A DNA stretch of 64,000 nucleotides from Delphinapterus leucas (taxonomy: Eukaryota; Chordata; Mammalia; Artiodactyla; Monodontidae): contig NW_022098001.1 in NCBI RefSeq assembly GCF_002288925.2, positions 11,436,495-11,500,494 on the forward strand, read 5' to 3'. Shown one piece after another: positions 36,759-48,402 of this stretch (the stretch's first letter is position 1; each line of letters begins with the position of its first letter). The notes beneath the pieces were generated by a model, which was not told the DNA's origin, made no database searches, and saw only the letters and a program-made list of their open reading frames with translations. A program made the position numbers and the translations under genes.

Positions 36759-37822
36759 AAATCCATAAACAATAAATGCTGGAGAGGCTGTGGAGAAAAG
36801 GCACAGCTCCTACCCCTCCTCCACTGTTGGTGGGAATGTAAATTGGTACAGCTACTATGGAGAACAGTATGGAGGTTCCTTAAAAAACTAAAAATAGAGC
36901 TACCATATGATCCTGCAAGCCCACTCCTGGGCATATATCCAGATAAAAACATGGTCCAAAAGGATACATGCACCCCAATGTTCACTGCAGCCCTGTTTAC
37001 AATAGCCAAGACATGGAAGCAACCTAAATGTCCATCAACAGAGGAATGGATAAAGAAGATATGGTACATATATACAATGGAATATTACTCTGCCATTAAA
37101 AAGAATGAAATAATGCCATTTGCAGCATCATTCATGAACCTAGAGATTGTCATACTGAGTGAAGTAAGTCAGACAGAGAAAGAGAAGTATATCACTTGTA
37201 TGTGGAACCTAAAAAGAAATGATACATATGAACTTATTTACAAAACAGACTCACAGACTTAGAGAACGTACTTATGGTTACCAGGGGGAAGGGTGAGGGA
37301 AAGGGATATTTACGGAGTTTGGGATTGACATGTACACATTGCTTTATTTAAAATGGATAACCAACAAGGACTTACTGTATAGCACAGGGAACTCTGCTCA
37401 GTATTATATGTAACAACCTAAATGGGAAAAGAATTTGAAAAAGAATAGATACATGTATATGTGTAACTGAATCACACTGCTGTACACGTGAGACTATCAC
37501 AACATTGTTAATCAACTGTACTCCAATGTAAAATAAGAAAAAAATTTTTTAATTGTTTGTTCCTTGTAACTACACTTTGACTTACCACCAAGCCTTCAGT
37601 TACTTGTTTTGTTCAATACCTTTTGAAGGAATAAAAATAGCCAGTGTTTTAACTACATAGGCAAGATTCTAAGAAAAGGAAATTAGCATCCGAAATGTGT
37701 GAGTCCACAAACCACTGCTACCAAAAGTGTGGGAGACCTGCAGCTTCAGCATCATCCCCAGTGTGTTACTAATGCAGACCCACAAGACCAACTCCAGACC
37801 TAATGAATCAAAAGTAAATGTC

Positions 37823-38026
37823 GGGCTTCCCTGGTGGCGCAGTGGTTGAGAGTCCGCCTGCCGATGCAGGGGACACGGGTTCGTGCCCCGGTCCGGGAAG
37901 ATCCCACATGCCGCGGAGCGGCTGGGCCCGTGAGCCATGGCTGCTGAGCCTGCGCGTCCGGAGCCTGTGCTCCGCAACGGGAGAGGCCACAACAGTGAGA
38001 GGCCGCGTAACGCAAAAAAAAAAAAA
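37823..38026 (+). repeat. CHR SINE, short form
   Basis: Near-consensus forward copy with pure A tail. Exact duplication aaaagtaaatgtc at 37810-37822 and 38027-38039. Looks young. Confidence 0.95.
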
Positions 38027-38039
38027 AAAAGTAAATGTC

Positions 38040-39150
38040 AGCAAGACTGACAACTGACCTCTCAGCAGCAAAGCAGAAGTCAAGAGACGTGGAAGGAGCT
38101 TCAATGTGTTGAGACAATAACTCTCAACCAAGGATTGAAATATCTTTCAAAAACTCGAGTCAAATAAAGATATTTTCAGGACTTCCCTGGTGGCACAGTG
38201 GCTAAGAATCCGCCTGCCAATGCAGGGGATGTGGGTTCGAGCCCTGGTCCAGGAAGATCCCACATGCCGCGGAGCAACTAAGCCCATGCGCCACAACTAC
38301 TGAACCTGCGCTCTAGAGCCCAGGAGCCACAACTACAGAAGCCCTCGAGCCACAACTACGGAAGCCCGCACGCCTAGAGCCCGTGCTCTGCGACAAGAGA
38401 AGCCACCGCAATGAGAAGCCCACGCACCACAACAAAGAGTAGCCCCTGCTCACCGCAACTAGAGAAAAGCCCGCGTGCAGCAATGAAGACCCAATGTAGC
38501 CAAAAATAAATAAATAAAATCTATGTTTCTAAAAAATAAAAAATAAATAAAAATAAAAATATTTTCAAAGAAGAACTGTCAGAGTTTGCCACCAACAGAT
38601 TTCACTAAAGGAAAATGTTTAATATGTACGTCCAACAGAAGGATAGTGATCCTAGACAGCAGGTCTGAGGTGCAAAAGAAAATGATGGATCATGTACTTT
38701 CCACATTTGGGGTATTAAAATATCCATTTTTAAAATAAAAATTAGAGTGACTGCAAATAAAGAGAGAAGATGATGGACAGAGGTGTAAATATGTGGGTAA
38801 CTCTAAGCATACATTGATTGTATAGATCAGTGTCTTGGGTGAATTTTAAAAAAAAAGACACTAACATACAAGAAATGACCAGAGTTAAAGGACTTGTTCA
38901 AAAGAAAGGCAAAGATATTATTAAATCTAGACTCTGATAAGTACATATGTTAAAATTTCTTGAGTGAACCACTAAAATAATAGAAATAAAAAATGGCAGA
39001 TAGGCAAAAAAAAATGGATAAGAAAAAATTCTGGTAATATGAAAGATGGCAACAACAGACAGAAAAACAGAAACAAGGAGTAATATAAGTCCTAATATAT
39101 TAACCACTGTTAACGTAAATGGGCTAATTTCTCCAGTTAAAGACAAAGAT
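38040..39150 (+). mobile_element. Old L1-like fragments around a SINE
   Basis: Text such as 'gccaccaacagatttcacta' and 'accactgttaacgtaaatgg' resembles decayed L1 ORF2 segments. Broken by the SINE at 38179-38550. Boundaries are approximate. Confidence 0.5.
38179..38550 (+). repeat. CHR SINE, long form
   Basis: Forward copy; duplication aaataaa(g/a)atattttca on both sides. Tail extended with A-rich repeats. Confidence 0.93.
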
Positions 39151-39289
39151 TGCAAGGCTCCCCAACACGGCCACTCATCCTCAAACTCTCTCACATGTCT
39201 TACATTCTCCTTCACAGCACCTATCACAATTACGTTCCAATATTTATTTGTGATTACTAATTAATATATATTAATTACTGGTAATTTCT

Positions 39290-39405
39290 TCTTACTAGAC
39301 CATAGATTCCATGTTGGCAAGGATTGAGTCTATTTTGAATCACCATTGCATTGCCAGCACCTCACACATTTCCTAACACCCAGGAAGTTCTCAAATCTGT
39401 TAAAG
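39290..39405 (+). repeat. L2 LINE 3' relic
   Basis: Resembles the L2 3' end: 'agaccatagattccatgttg', then 'cacctcacacatttcctaac' and 'cccaggaagttctcaaat'. Confidence 0.55.
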
Positions 39406-39438
39406 GAGGAGGAAAGAAGGAAGGAGGGAAGAAGGAAA
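39402..39438 (+). repeat. GGAA-rich purine tract
   Basis: Imperfect GGAA/GAAG repeats, all purine on the plus strand (on the antisense strand relative to LAPTM4B). Confidence 0.8.
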
Positions 39439-40509
39439 CTGGATACACAGTGCCATTCCTTCTAGGCATAAATATTCTACAATGATTTTCCTTTGAGACG
39501 GGAAGTCCTTATCCATAAGCACAGTTACAGTTTTCTGATCCATAAGCTAGCTGCATTTGATTTCTTACATAGATGACTATGTGTTTTCATACTGAAAATG
39601 CTATCCATGTACCCTCATTTTATCTTTAAAATAATTTTTAAGAATCAATTAAAAACTCCATTGAGCAGCATACCTTGGGAGAAATGCATTTGTGTTTGAA
39701 TACTACTTAGTTTTATCCATATTTGCAACTATTTTATGACTTGCTTAAATTGTTTTGTGATACTTTTTTATATTTGCAATTGTTTATTGTTAGAATTTTT
39801 AACTCCAATTTAGAGAGGAAAACTGAAGTACTGAGAGCCAACAAGTACTGTTTTGTAGACTGGAATTAAAGCCTCCTATAATTACTATTGGGTGCCCACT
39901 GGGCAACAGGATCTCAGCAATAAGGCTGCCGTTAGGTGTCACGTCAGACTAGTAGATGCCCCTGGAATCCGTTCTCCCCTTCTTTCACAGTAATAGGCTT
40001 ATCTGGATATATCAATGCCCAGCTAAAGATAATATCTCCTAGCTTCCCTTGCAGCTGGGTCGTATGTCTTGTTTCTGGCTACTGGGATATGAGTGACAGC
40101 AATGCATACAATTTCCACTTCACATCCTTAAAAAAAATGAAGCTGCTTGTCCTCCAGGTGACTGTTCTCCTTTCTAGCAGGCCAGAACACAAACATGGTG
40201 CTGATGAGATGTCTCCAACCACGCAGACAAGGATAACGGAAGCAGCCCCCTACATCCAGAGGAGTCAGCACATTTAGGATGGCACAACTGCCCCACCAGC
40301 CTGGGTCGTCTCTGGATGGCCTCACGGAACAAAGCTTGCCAATCCTCCCTAACTGTTAACACAAGCGAGAAGGAAACTGCATTTTTGCACCTCTGTTCAC
40401 AACACTTTATCTGTACCATAGCAAATACAGAGGTTAAATATTAACACAAAAGAGAAAAGACCAGATTATCAGAGAATCCAATGCCACCTTAAAAGGGGGG
40501 GAAGGGGGA

Positions 40510-40721
40510 GGCTTCCCTGGTGGCGCAGTGGTTGAGAGTCCGCCTGCCGATGCAGGGGACACGGGTTCATGCCCCAGTCCGGGAAGACCCCACATGCCGT
40601 GGAGTGGCTGGGCCCGTGAGCCACGGCCGCTGAGCCTGCACATCCAGAGCCTGTGCTCCACAACGGGAGAGGCCACAACAGTGAGAGGCCCACGTACCGC
40701 AAAAAAAAAAAAAAAAAAACA
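40510..40721 (+). repeat. CHR SINE, short form
   Basis: Forward copy inserted in a G-rich tract. The duplicated target is itself gggg(g)aaggggga-like, seen at 40495-40509 and about 40725-40740. Confidence 0.92.
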
Positions 40722-41512
40722 AGGAGGGGGGGAAGGGGGACACTTATGGCTAGATCAAAATTCAGACAACAAAAAGTACTATCAAAGAAGCAAACCCCTC
40801 TTGCAGCACAGCTGGAAGAAGACACACTGTCGCGGCCTGGAGACTTGCTCCTTTTAGTACTGAATGCTATCTCTTTTCTGAAGCTGGCCTCACCAGGCTG
40901 TCTTTAAGAAAAGCTATTAAGTACTCAAATCACTGACATTCATAATTTAGTGTCCTCTACAGGAAAAGAATACATAGGCCTCAGGATAGGAGTATTCATT
41001 TCCATGAGGATTATATTTCCCCATCGAATATTAATAAATTGGCATTCTGGTTTTATGTGTCAGTCTACTATAAGTTTAGTCAGTGTGAATCAGCCATTCA
41101 ACTTTAGGGCATTGACAAGACCCAATCTCTGGTCCAGCAAGGTTGAGGAAAGGCCAAACTCTGATGCGTCCCATCTGGCCTTACCCAGGTAACCCCCTAA
41201 GTGATTCTTTTCTTCCAACCAATAACACCTCCACTTCGGCAGCCCCAAGCCCTCTACTGTTAGTCAACAAAGATGTCAGCACCTACCTGTACCAAGCGTT
41301 ATTTCTTCACCATCCCTCACCATGGAACCAACTAGCTATGTAATTTTAGCAGCTCAAAGGTTAATAAAAACACTCAAGCTTATTTTTAATAATAATTTGA
41401 AATTATATTTCCTCAAGCAATTTTTGGCCCCTACATATGTCCCTGAGAAATAATTTTCCCTTGGAAGCTGCAGCCTCAAAGAGGCAACTCTAAACCTTTA
41501 AAAGTTTGTTAG

Positions 41513-41609
41513 ACTGGGAATTCCCTAGTGGTCCAACAGTTAGGACTCTGCACTTCCACTGCAGGGGGCACAGGTTCAAATCCCTTATGGTGGGGGGCGG
41601 TGGGGGGGA
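41513..41609 (+). repeat. Old CHR-type SINE fragment with G-rich 3' end
   Basis: Head GGGAATTCCCTAGTGGTCCA to caaatccctta, then a G-rich run instead of the usual A tail. Flanks share gtttgttag (41504-41512 and 41610 on). Confidence 0.85.
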
Positions 41610-42082
41610 GTTTGTTAGGACCAAATGAAGAAGTGTGATCTTTGCTTAATTTTTATTTTGCTTCAGGTAAAAAACCAGTTTACAGCTGTTTAAGAACTCT
41701 CATCAAGGCTCCAGAAAGCTCTGTTAAAAGAGCCAAGGGAGCCGGGAGGAAGTGGAGAAAGCAGTGAGTTATTAGGGCTCACCCATTATTTCCGCTAGCA
41801 TCCCTTTATGAACAACAGTATATCTGCCACAACGGGGGTGCAGTGGGAAGGGAAAAATGAGTCCTCTTCCTTCATGACAAAGATTCAACATAAGCTGACA
41901 AAACAAATAGATCACACATTTAGTTAATATACACATCACGGTGCAAAACTCATGTTAACCACTTTAACACTTGATGCTTTGTTAGTTCATTAGACGTATC
42001 TAAAGTGGGACCCAGAGAGATTGACGTTAATAAACACTATGATGGCAATCTTTATTTCTTGGTCTTTAAAATGTTCTGATGA

Positions 42083-42202
42083 GGGAATTCCCTGGCAGTC
42101 CAGTGGTTAGGGCTCGGCACTCTCACTGCCGAGGGCCTGAGTTCGATCTCTGGTCAAGTAACTAAGATCTCCCAAGCTGCGCGGCATGGCCAAAAAAAAA
42201 AG
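42083..42202 (+). repeat. Old CHR-type SINE, head-only form
   Basis: GGGAATTCCCTGGCAGTCCAG head with CTCACTGCCGAGGGCC and a GCGCGGCATGGCC-A tail. About 120 bp. Confidence 0.88.
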
Positions 42203-42499
42203 TAAACGGTTCGGATGAACATCTGATAACACAAGATAAAAGTTTAAAAAGGCATTAAATACCACTGAAATCTTCACCAGACAATATTTCATAGAACTTC
42301 CCTTGATCCTTTACATTTGGGGGTAGGGAGGCCTATACTTTTAAAAAGGGGTTCATTAGACATCTCTCAAAAATCCAGTATCCCTCTCTGTCCAAATCTG
42401 TTCGATTCCTGAATTCAGACGTAGAAAATCTGGATGGCAATGGTATCACTGACTAACTGATCAAAGTTCCCATCCATATTATTTGCATCATTAGCAAAT

Positions 42500-42745
42500 G
42501 AGAGACCTATGCTGGGAAGAACTGACATTGCTACATCTCCTATCTGGAAGGCTGTACCACACCCTGCCTGGTTTCCCAGCCATCTATAAAAGAGCCTGCC
42601 CTTTCAATCTTCCTTAAAAACTGCTTTCACCCTATCACACCTGTTCATAATTCTTCAGTGCCTCCCCACTGCCTACAGAATAAAATCCATACTCTTTAGC
42701 TTATAATTTCAGTCTTTTACAATCTAATACAGTAGGGAAAACATA
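42500..42745 (+). repeat. L2 LINE relic
   Basis: L2-like text: 'caatcttccttaaaaactgc', 'ttcttcagtgcctccccact' and 'cagaataaaatccatactct'. Confidence 0.65.
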
Positions 42746-44264
42746 AGGTAGTAAGGATTACAGAAATATTATGAATTAGCCCCTATTTTTGCCCTGGACT
42801 TACAGACCAAGTTCAAGAGTCTGACAGCTGGAAAGAAACTATTAATCTTAAAGGAGCATATCACCACCTATCGTGCCTGACCCCAGGGTTGCTTTGAGGT
42901 CTCAATAAGAACAAATATGAAGTCCACCGAAAACTATCAATCACTCTACAAATGCAAGATGTTGGTTTTACTATCCAGTATTACTATACAGACAAAAATC
43001 AACAGTTATTGCACCAGGACTTCTAAGGACACAAAAAGAACCCACCAGGCTTGGGTACACAAGCAAGCTGTGACTTTCAAAGTGAACTAGTTGATTATTT
43101 GACAGGCCAGGTCATAAAGCCAATGAGACCAGCTACCCTGAGATCTTTCATCCTTTATAACCTGATATATGGCCAACTCCCCTATGAATAATGCCTGGCA
43201 CAAAGAAGCATTCAGTATGTACTTGCTGAATAACTAACCTCCTAAAACACACCTGGATTATAATAAAAAGGATGATATGCACAAAGGGGGACCTATCCCA
43301 GGTGTCAATGACAGATTCTTCCAACTACCAGGACCACTTTTAAAAACACAGTAAGAAAATTACCTGATAAAACGATGAAAGAAACTACAAAGCAAAAAGT
43401 ATGCTTGAGTGTATAGGGAGAAACTCAGGTCCTGATGGCAAAACACAAGAAATGCAGGCTTTAGCATAAAGAGTATAGCAGGGATTTTTCATTGTATTAT
43501 TCTCCAAACATTCTTCCCTCCTCCTCCCAGTAACAGTCTCTGATGCCTCATCCCTCCACTCTCAAGCTCGTGTTTTAAATTAATCCCACCTCTGGCTCAC
43601 ATCTCTCCTAGTCAATAAATAGTTCAAGGGAAGCATATCCCAGACCTAAATTCATCAGTATAACTCTAGTCACATAACCCTGGCCTATGTGGCTCAGGGG
43701 TGGACAGATAATTTACATTTATCAAATCTGAATGAATCTCAGGACCCAGGGCTTAAGTACTGGCTGGCCATTTGTATCCTAAAGGAAGATAACCTGAAAG
43801 GGGAAGGGATGGGAGAAAGGGGGAAAGGGGTGTGGTGGAAACCACTGCACTTGTTAATTGTGTAAGCCAATTTAAGTTGACTTGAAACACACAGGTCATG
43901 AAATACACACATCTCCCTGATATAAGCCAACATTTTTTACGAGTAAGATAACAAGCTCATATTTGTGCTTGAGAAAAATACCTCTGGAAACTGCATTTGT
44001 AATGGACTGAAAAAAAAAATGGATTATTGATGGCAAGGCTAGAAGCAGGGAGACCAGTTATGATTCTATTATAATAGCCAAGTGAGTGCTAATGAGAGCC
44101 TAAACGAGGGAAACGGTAGCAAGAATAAGAACAGGACAGAATAAGGTAATCAGGAGGTTGAGCAAAAATCAATAGGACATGGAGACGGAATAAAGGAAGA
44201 GATTCAGATGGCAAGGGAAACAGAGGCAGCTAAACTGGGAAATGTAGATAGAAGGTGAAAGAGA

Positions 44265-44735
44265 TGTGGTGCTCTAAGGACAATGGTGCTCCAAGGACAA
44301 AGGACGACCCTGCCTGAAAATGTTTCAGCATTACACCCACTACCGGACTCTTAATCTCCCTCACCACGTTGCCATGGTTACGAAATTCCTGAGCCCACCT
44401 GGGCAACTTGGGACCAGTCTCAAATAAGGACCCACGTGGGCAACGGGACCTGTCCCAAATAAGGAAAGGTATATGCCCTGTCCCACTCCCACCCTATAGA
44501 AGGAAGGTATATGAGCCTCGACCAATCAGGAAACAAAATTTTCACCTCAGACCATTCCTTTGCTTTCTGGCTATAAAAACTGATCAACAGCACATGTTCG
44601 GGCTTTACTCTCCCAGACTATTAGGAAGTCGGCCTGCTCTTCTGGCAGCGACCCTTCCCTCTAACAAATTCTATGTTCTTTACATTCTGCCTTGTGTCTG
44701 GAAATTCTTTTCCAACCCGCGTTTGGACCACGACA
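44265..44735 (+). mobile_element. Solo LTR of an endogenous retrovirus (ERV1-like)
   Basis: 471 bp bounded by TG...CA with a 5 bp target duplication agaga (44260-44264 and 44736-44740). Contains CCAAT (44522-44526) and a TATA box TATAAAA (44572-44578). U3 shows a duplicated unit around (c)aaataagga. No gag/pol/env sequence is next to it, so only a recombined solo LTR remains. Inserted in LAPTM4B intron 1, antisense to the gene. Class assignment is inference from size and duplication length. Confidence 0.8.
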
Positions 44736-45049
44736 AGAGAGACTCGAGTATGTGCAAATTTGGGGAGAAAGTTAATGGATTCAGGCTTAGAATATTAAGT
44801 TTTGTTGAAGAAGGAGAGGAAACCTCAGAAGCCTGCATAGCAATCATTCTACTTTAAGTATTTCTTTCATATCACGATCCCTCTGGAAACCGGGACAAGT
44901 CAGTCCTCATTCTCTGTGAAGATGGATAGGCACCTTACTTGTCTTTCTATAAACATTTGTAGCTATTAAAGGTTATGTGATAAATCAACTTTTTTTTAGG
45001 TCTAATGATTAAACTGCCTTTTAAAATAAACACCTCTACCTCACATCGT

Positions 45050-46340
45050 TAACACAAAACTTAGAGATAGACCACAGATGTAAATATAAAAGCTAAAGCC
45101 ATAAGGCTTCTGAAGAAAATATAAGAGAATATCTTTACAACTTCAGGGTAGGCAAAGATTCTTAGAACACAGAAAGTACTGACCATAAAAGAAAACAATG
45201 ACAAGTTGAACTTAATTGAAATTAAAAACTCCAGTTCATCAAAATATACCATTAAGAAAATGAGTGGGCAAGCCACACACTGAGAGAAAATATTCACAAG
45301 GTATATGTTTAACAAAGGACTGGTATCCAAAATATAGAGAGTTCTTACAAATCAGTAGGAAAAAAAAAGACAAAACCCAATTTAAAAAATGGGAAATCAA
45401 TAGCACTTCACAAAGGAAGAGATATAACTAGCCAAGAAGCAAAGATAAACTGTTCCACCTCATTAGCCATGAGGGAAACTCAAACTAAAGCCACCAGGAG
45501 CTACCACTACACGCCCACTGAACTTCATACACTGATGCCTGGAGTGTAAAATGGCAACTTGGAAAACCCCTTGGCAGTTTCTTACAGAGTTAAAACACAC
45601 AACGGGGCTTCCCTGGTGGCGCAGTGGTTGAGGGTCCGCCTGCCGATGCAGGGGACACAGGTTCGTGCCCCGGTCTGGGATGATCCCACATGCTGCGGAG
45701 TGGCTGGGCCCGTGAGCCATGGCTGCTGGGCCTGCGCGTCTGGAACCTGTGCTCCGCAACGGGAGAGGCCGCAACAGTGAGAGGCCCGCGTACTGCAAAA
45801 AAAACCAACCAAACAAACAAAAAAAACCCACACAACGACCAGGAATTCCACTGCTAAGTATTTATTCAAGAGAAATAAAAACAAATGTCCACAAAGTCTT
45901 TTTTGCAAGAATGTTCAGAGCAGATTTATCCATAATAGCCCCAAAATGGAAATAACCCAAATGTCCATCATCTGGCAAATGAATAAACAGACTGTGGTAT
46001 ATTCATACAACAATACTCAGCAATAAAAAGGTACAATCTATTGATACACTCCAAAACCATGAATGAATCCAAGACATTTTGCTAAGTTAAAGAAACCCAA
46101 TACAAAAGAATACATACAGTATAATTCCATTTATATGAATAGGCAAAACTCACCTATGGGGTCGGGGTGTCTGTGGAGGGGTATACTGGAAGAGGCACAA
46201 GGGAACATTCTGGGGTTTTGGAAATGTTCTCTAAGGGTGTGGGTTACAAAGGTGCATGCATTGGTCATGTCAATGAACTGTACACCTAATATCTGTGATT
46301 TTCACCATATGTAAATTATGCCTCAATTTAAAAAAGGAAA
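45050..46340 (+). mobile_element. Old L1 3' region split by a SINE
   Basis: Sequence like 'ccataaggcttctgaagaaa' and 'aatgtccatcatctggcaaa' is the L1 ORF2 end and 3' region, many stops. Interrupted by the SINE at 45604-45826. Confidence 0.75.
45604..45826 (+). repeat. CHR SINE, short form, nested in L1
   Basis: Forward copy; flanks share ac(a/c)cacacaacg. Tail is (CAAA)-rich. Confidence 0.93.
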
Positions 46341-46469
46341 ACTTAAAAGAAAGCAAAACAAACAGATCTCTAATACAAATACCTGAAATCAATATGCTTT
46401 TTTTTTTTTTACTGGACTGAAGGAAACCTTTATAATTCCAAGGCAAAAACAAAACACACACTCAACTTT

Positions 46470-46640
46470 TAAAAGGTTAAACTGTGGAAACAGCACAGAC
46501 CAAAAACATCACTCAAACCACAAGCCAACCTTAAGTAAATCACCTAAGGTCTCTTAGCCTCAGTTTTCATCTATGAAACGGGAATAAAAAAATCTACCTC
46601 ACCAAGACATAAAAATTAAGCTTATGCAAAGCACTGCAGA
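46470..46640 (+). repeat. MIR/L2-like relic
   Basis: Text 'gtctcttagcctcagttttc' followed by atctatgaaacgggaataa is the common pattern of an old reverse MIR-type element. Strand and family uncertain. Confidence 0.4.
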
Positions 46641-46642
46641 GA

Positions 46643-46795
46643 GGGGACTTCCTGGCAGTCCAATGGTTAAGACTCTGTCTGCACTTCCACTGCAGGGGGC
46701 GTGGGTTTGATCCCTGGTCGGGGACCCAAGATCCCACATGCGGCGCCACGCGGCCAAAAATTTTAAAAGAGTTTTTAAAAATAAAATTTTAAAAA
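46643..46795 (+). repeat. Old CHR-type SINE
   Basis: GGGGACTTCCTGGCAGTCCA head, CTTCCACTGCAGGGGGCG, CGCGGCC then A/T-rich tail. Flanks share agca(c/t)tg(c/t)agaga. Confidence 0.87.
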
Positions 46796-47251
46796 AAGCA
46801 TTGTAGAGAAAAATGTTGCCTACTATTCCAGTTCTCCAAGGATCAAGACATTAGGCACTGTAGTCACCCGCTGACTGTGGGCCTGAGAGGAATTCAGGAT
46901 GGAGACAAACAGGAAGCAGTCTGTGCTTTGGATGCCCCGAGAATACGTATCTAAGGAAAAATTTCAGTGACCCCAGATTCCTGCATCTTCCCATACATAG
47001 AAAAGCACTAAAATCATCAACTTGAGACGCCTGTTCTTTGTGATTAATAGCCACCTTTTGATTTCGACTACAGGTTTTTTCACAGCAAAGAATTCATATA
47101 TCCTGGCTCCTCTCCTCCCTTACCTTTTCAGAACGGTTTCTCCGAGCTGAGAGGCTGTCTTCTGGGTTACCTTACACAGTAAGACACTGAATAAACTCAA
47201 CTCGCAGTTCTTACGTTGTTCGTTTTGGTTTTTTTCAAGTCAAGATATCTA

Positions 47252-47378
47252 GGGAATTCCCTGGAGGTCCAGTGGTTACGACTCTGTGCTTTCACTGCCG
47301 AGGGTGCAGGTTTGACCCCTGGCCGGGGAACTAAGATCCCACAAGCCGTGGGATGCGGCCAAAAAAAAAAAGAAAACA
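47252..47378 (+). repeat. Old CHR-type SINE, head-only form
   Basis: GGGAATTCCCTGGAGGTCCAG head, TTTCACTGCCGAGGG, GCGGCC-A tail. Flanks share aagatat(c/t)ta. Confidence 0.88.
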
Positions 47379-48384
47379 AAGATATTTAGTATAGTCCCTG
47401 GAACACAGGACCTTAGTAAATGGTCATGGTAGGAAACAATTAGAAGATGTGTAAAAAAAGATCCACTTTACCTATCCTTTCTAGTGGACTCTTTTTTGAA
47501 TACCTATCTATACTCCTACCCTTTTGTTTTCCTGAAAACTCTCCCCCTTGGGGTGAGGGGGTACGGTAAGGAGGAAGAGATGCCTTATTCTTTGGCTCCT
47601 TCATCTTAAAAACTGTCATGTTAATCAATGTTTTGGATAACCAAATTATATTTAAAGGTATGAGGGACACTCACTATTTTTTAAAAAAAAGTTTAAATTG
47701 TTTTGTGAAATGCAGAAGACTTATAAAGATGACCGGCAGGTTTCCCAGATATGAGGTTTACCTAAAGTGGCATTCTTATTCACATTTGCTGGAAAGCTTT
47801 CTAATTATCTTTCAAAAAGCCATATATTTCCAAATGCTAAAACGTGCATACCAATAATTACTTTCCCCAAAAAAGCATGCTCAAGCCATAGACAGAGTAT
47901 GTGAGTGCTCACCTTTTATCACACCAATACTGGTTAGTTGGATTACAGCCAACAGCAGGGCTCAAAGTAGATTTATCTTTCCTGTAGATCATGTAGTCCA
48001 CTTGCCTAATGCAGTGCCCTAGATTTTACAAATTACATTCACTGATGTACTTGCAAGTCTGCAGATTTAAACATTTTCAAGGAGGACACAAGACATGTGT
48101 ATAAAATTATCTGTCTTGATCATCAATAAAAGCACTATTTCGAGGCCACCCACTATCCTTCCGCTGTAATTTTAAATTTCTGTAAAGATTTCTTTGCTTT
48201 TAGCAAAATCAGGGTTGAGCCAATACGCAGATGTTCTATCTGCATTCACACCGCACAGTAAGAACCCACACATACCAAAGATCTGTTTGAAAGCTTTTAA
48301 GGCCAAATATTTCTATTGTGTGGCCTGTGATAGGCACAGACTAAAGGAAACTTGAAACTATAAATAGCACAGAGAACACCATGT

Positions 48385-48402
48385 GGGGCGGGGGGGAGGG
48401 GG
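48385..48402 (+). repeat. G-rich tract, possible quadruplex
   Basis: Eighteen bases of G broken by one C and one A, enough for four runs of three G. Located in intron 1 on the non-transcript strand of LAPTM4B. Confidence 0.6.

Larger units (their letters stand above)
34999..37554 (+). mobile_element. L1 LINE, 5'-truncated, with 3' end and target duplication
   Basis: Starts inside ORF2: [20 protein letters not shown] is the reverse-transcriptase active-site region (ADD). Later text encodes the ORF2 C-terminal part ([20 protein letters not shown]) and the 3' tail. An exact duplication gtttgttcct (34989-34998 and 37555-37564) delimits it. Frames are broken by stops (for example just after 35445) and by a SINE at 36402-36758, so it cannot transpose. 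ORF1 and the 5'UTR are absent. Confidence 0.93.

Noticed and set aside
44408..44857. 149-codon open frame
   Set aside because: Lies across the solo LTR and its right flank; no protein similarity to any retroviral gene.
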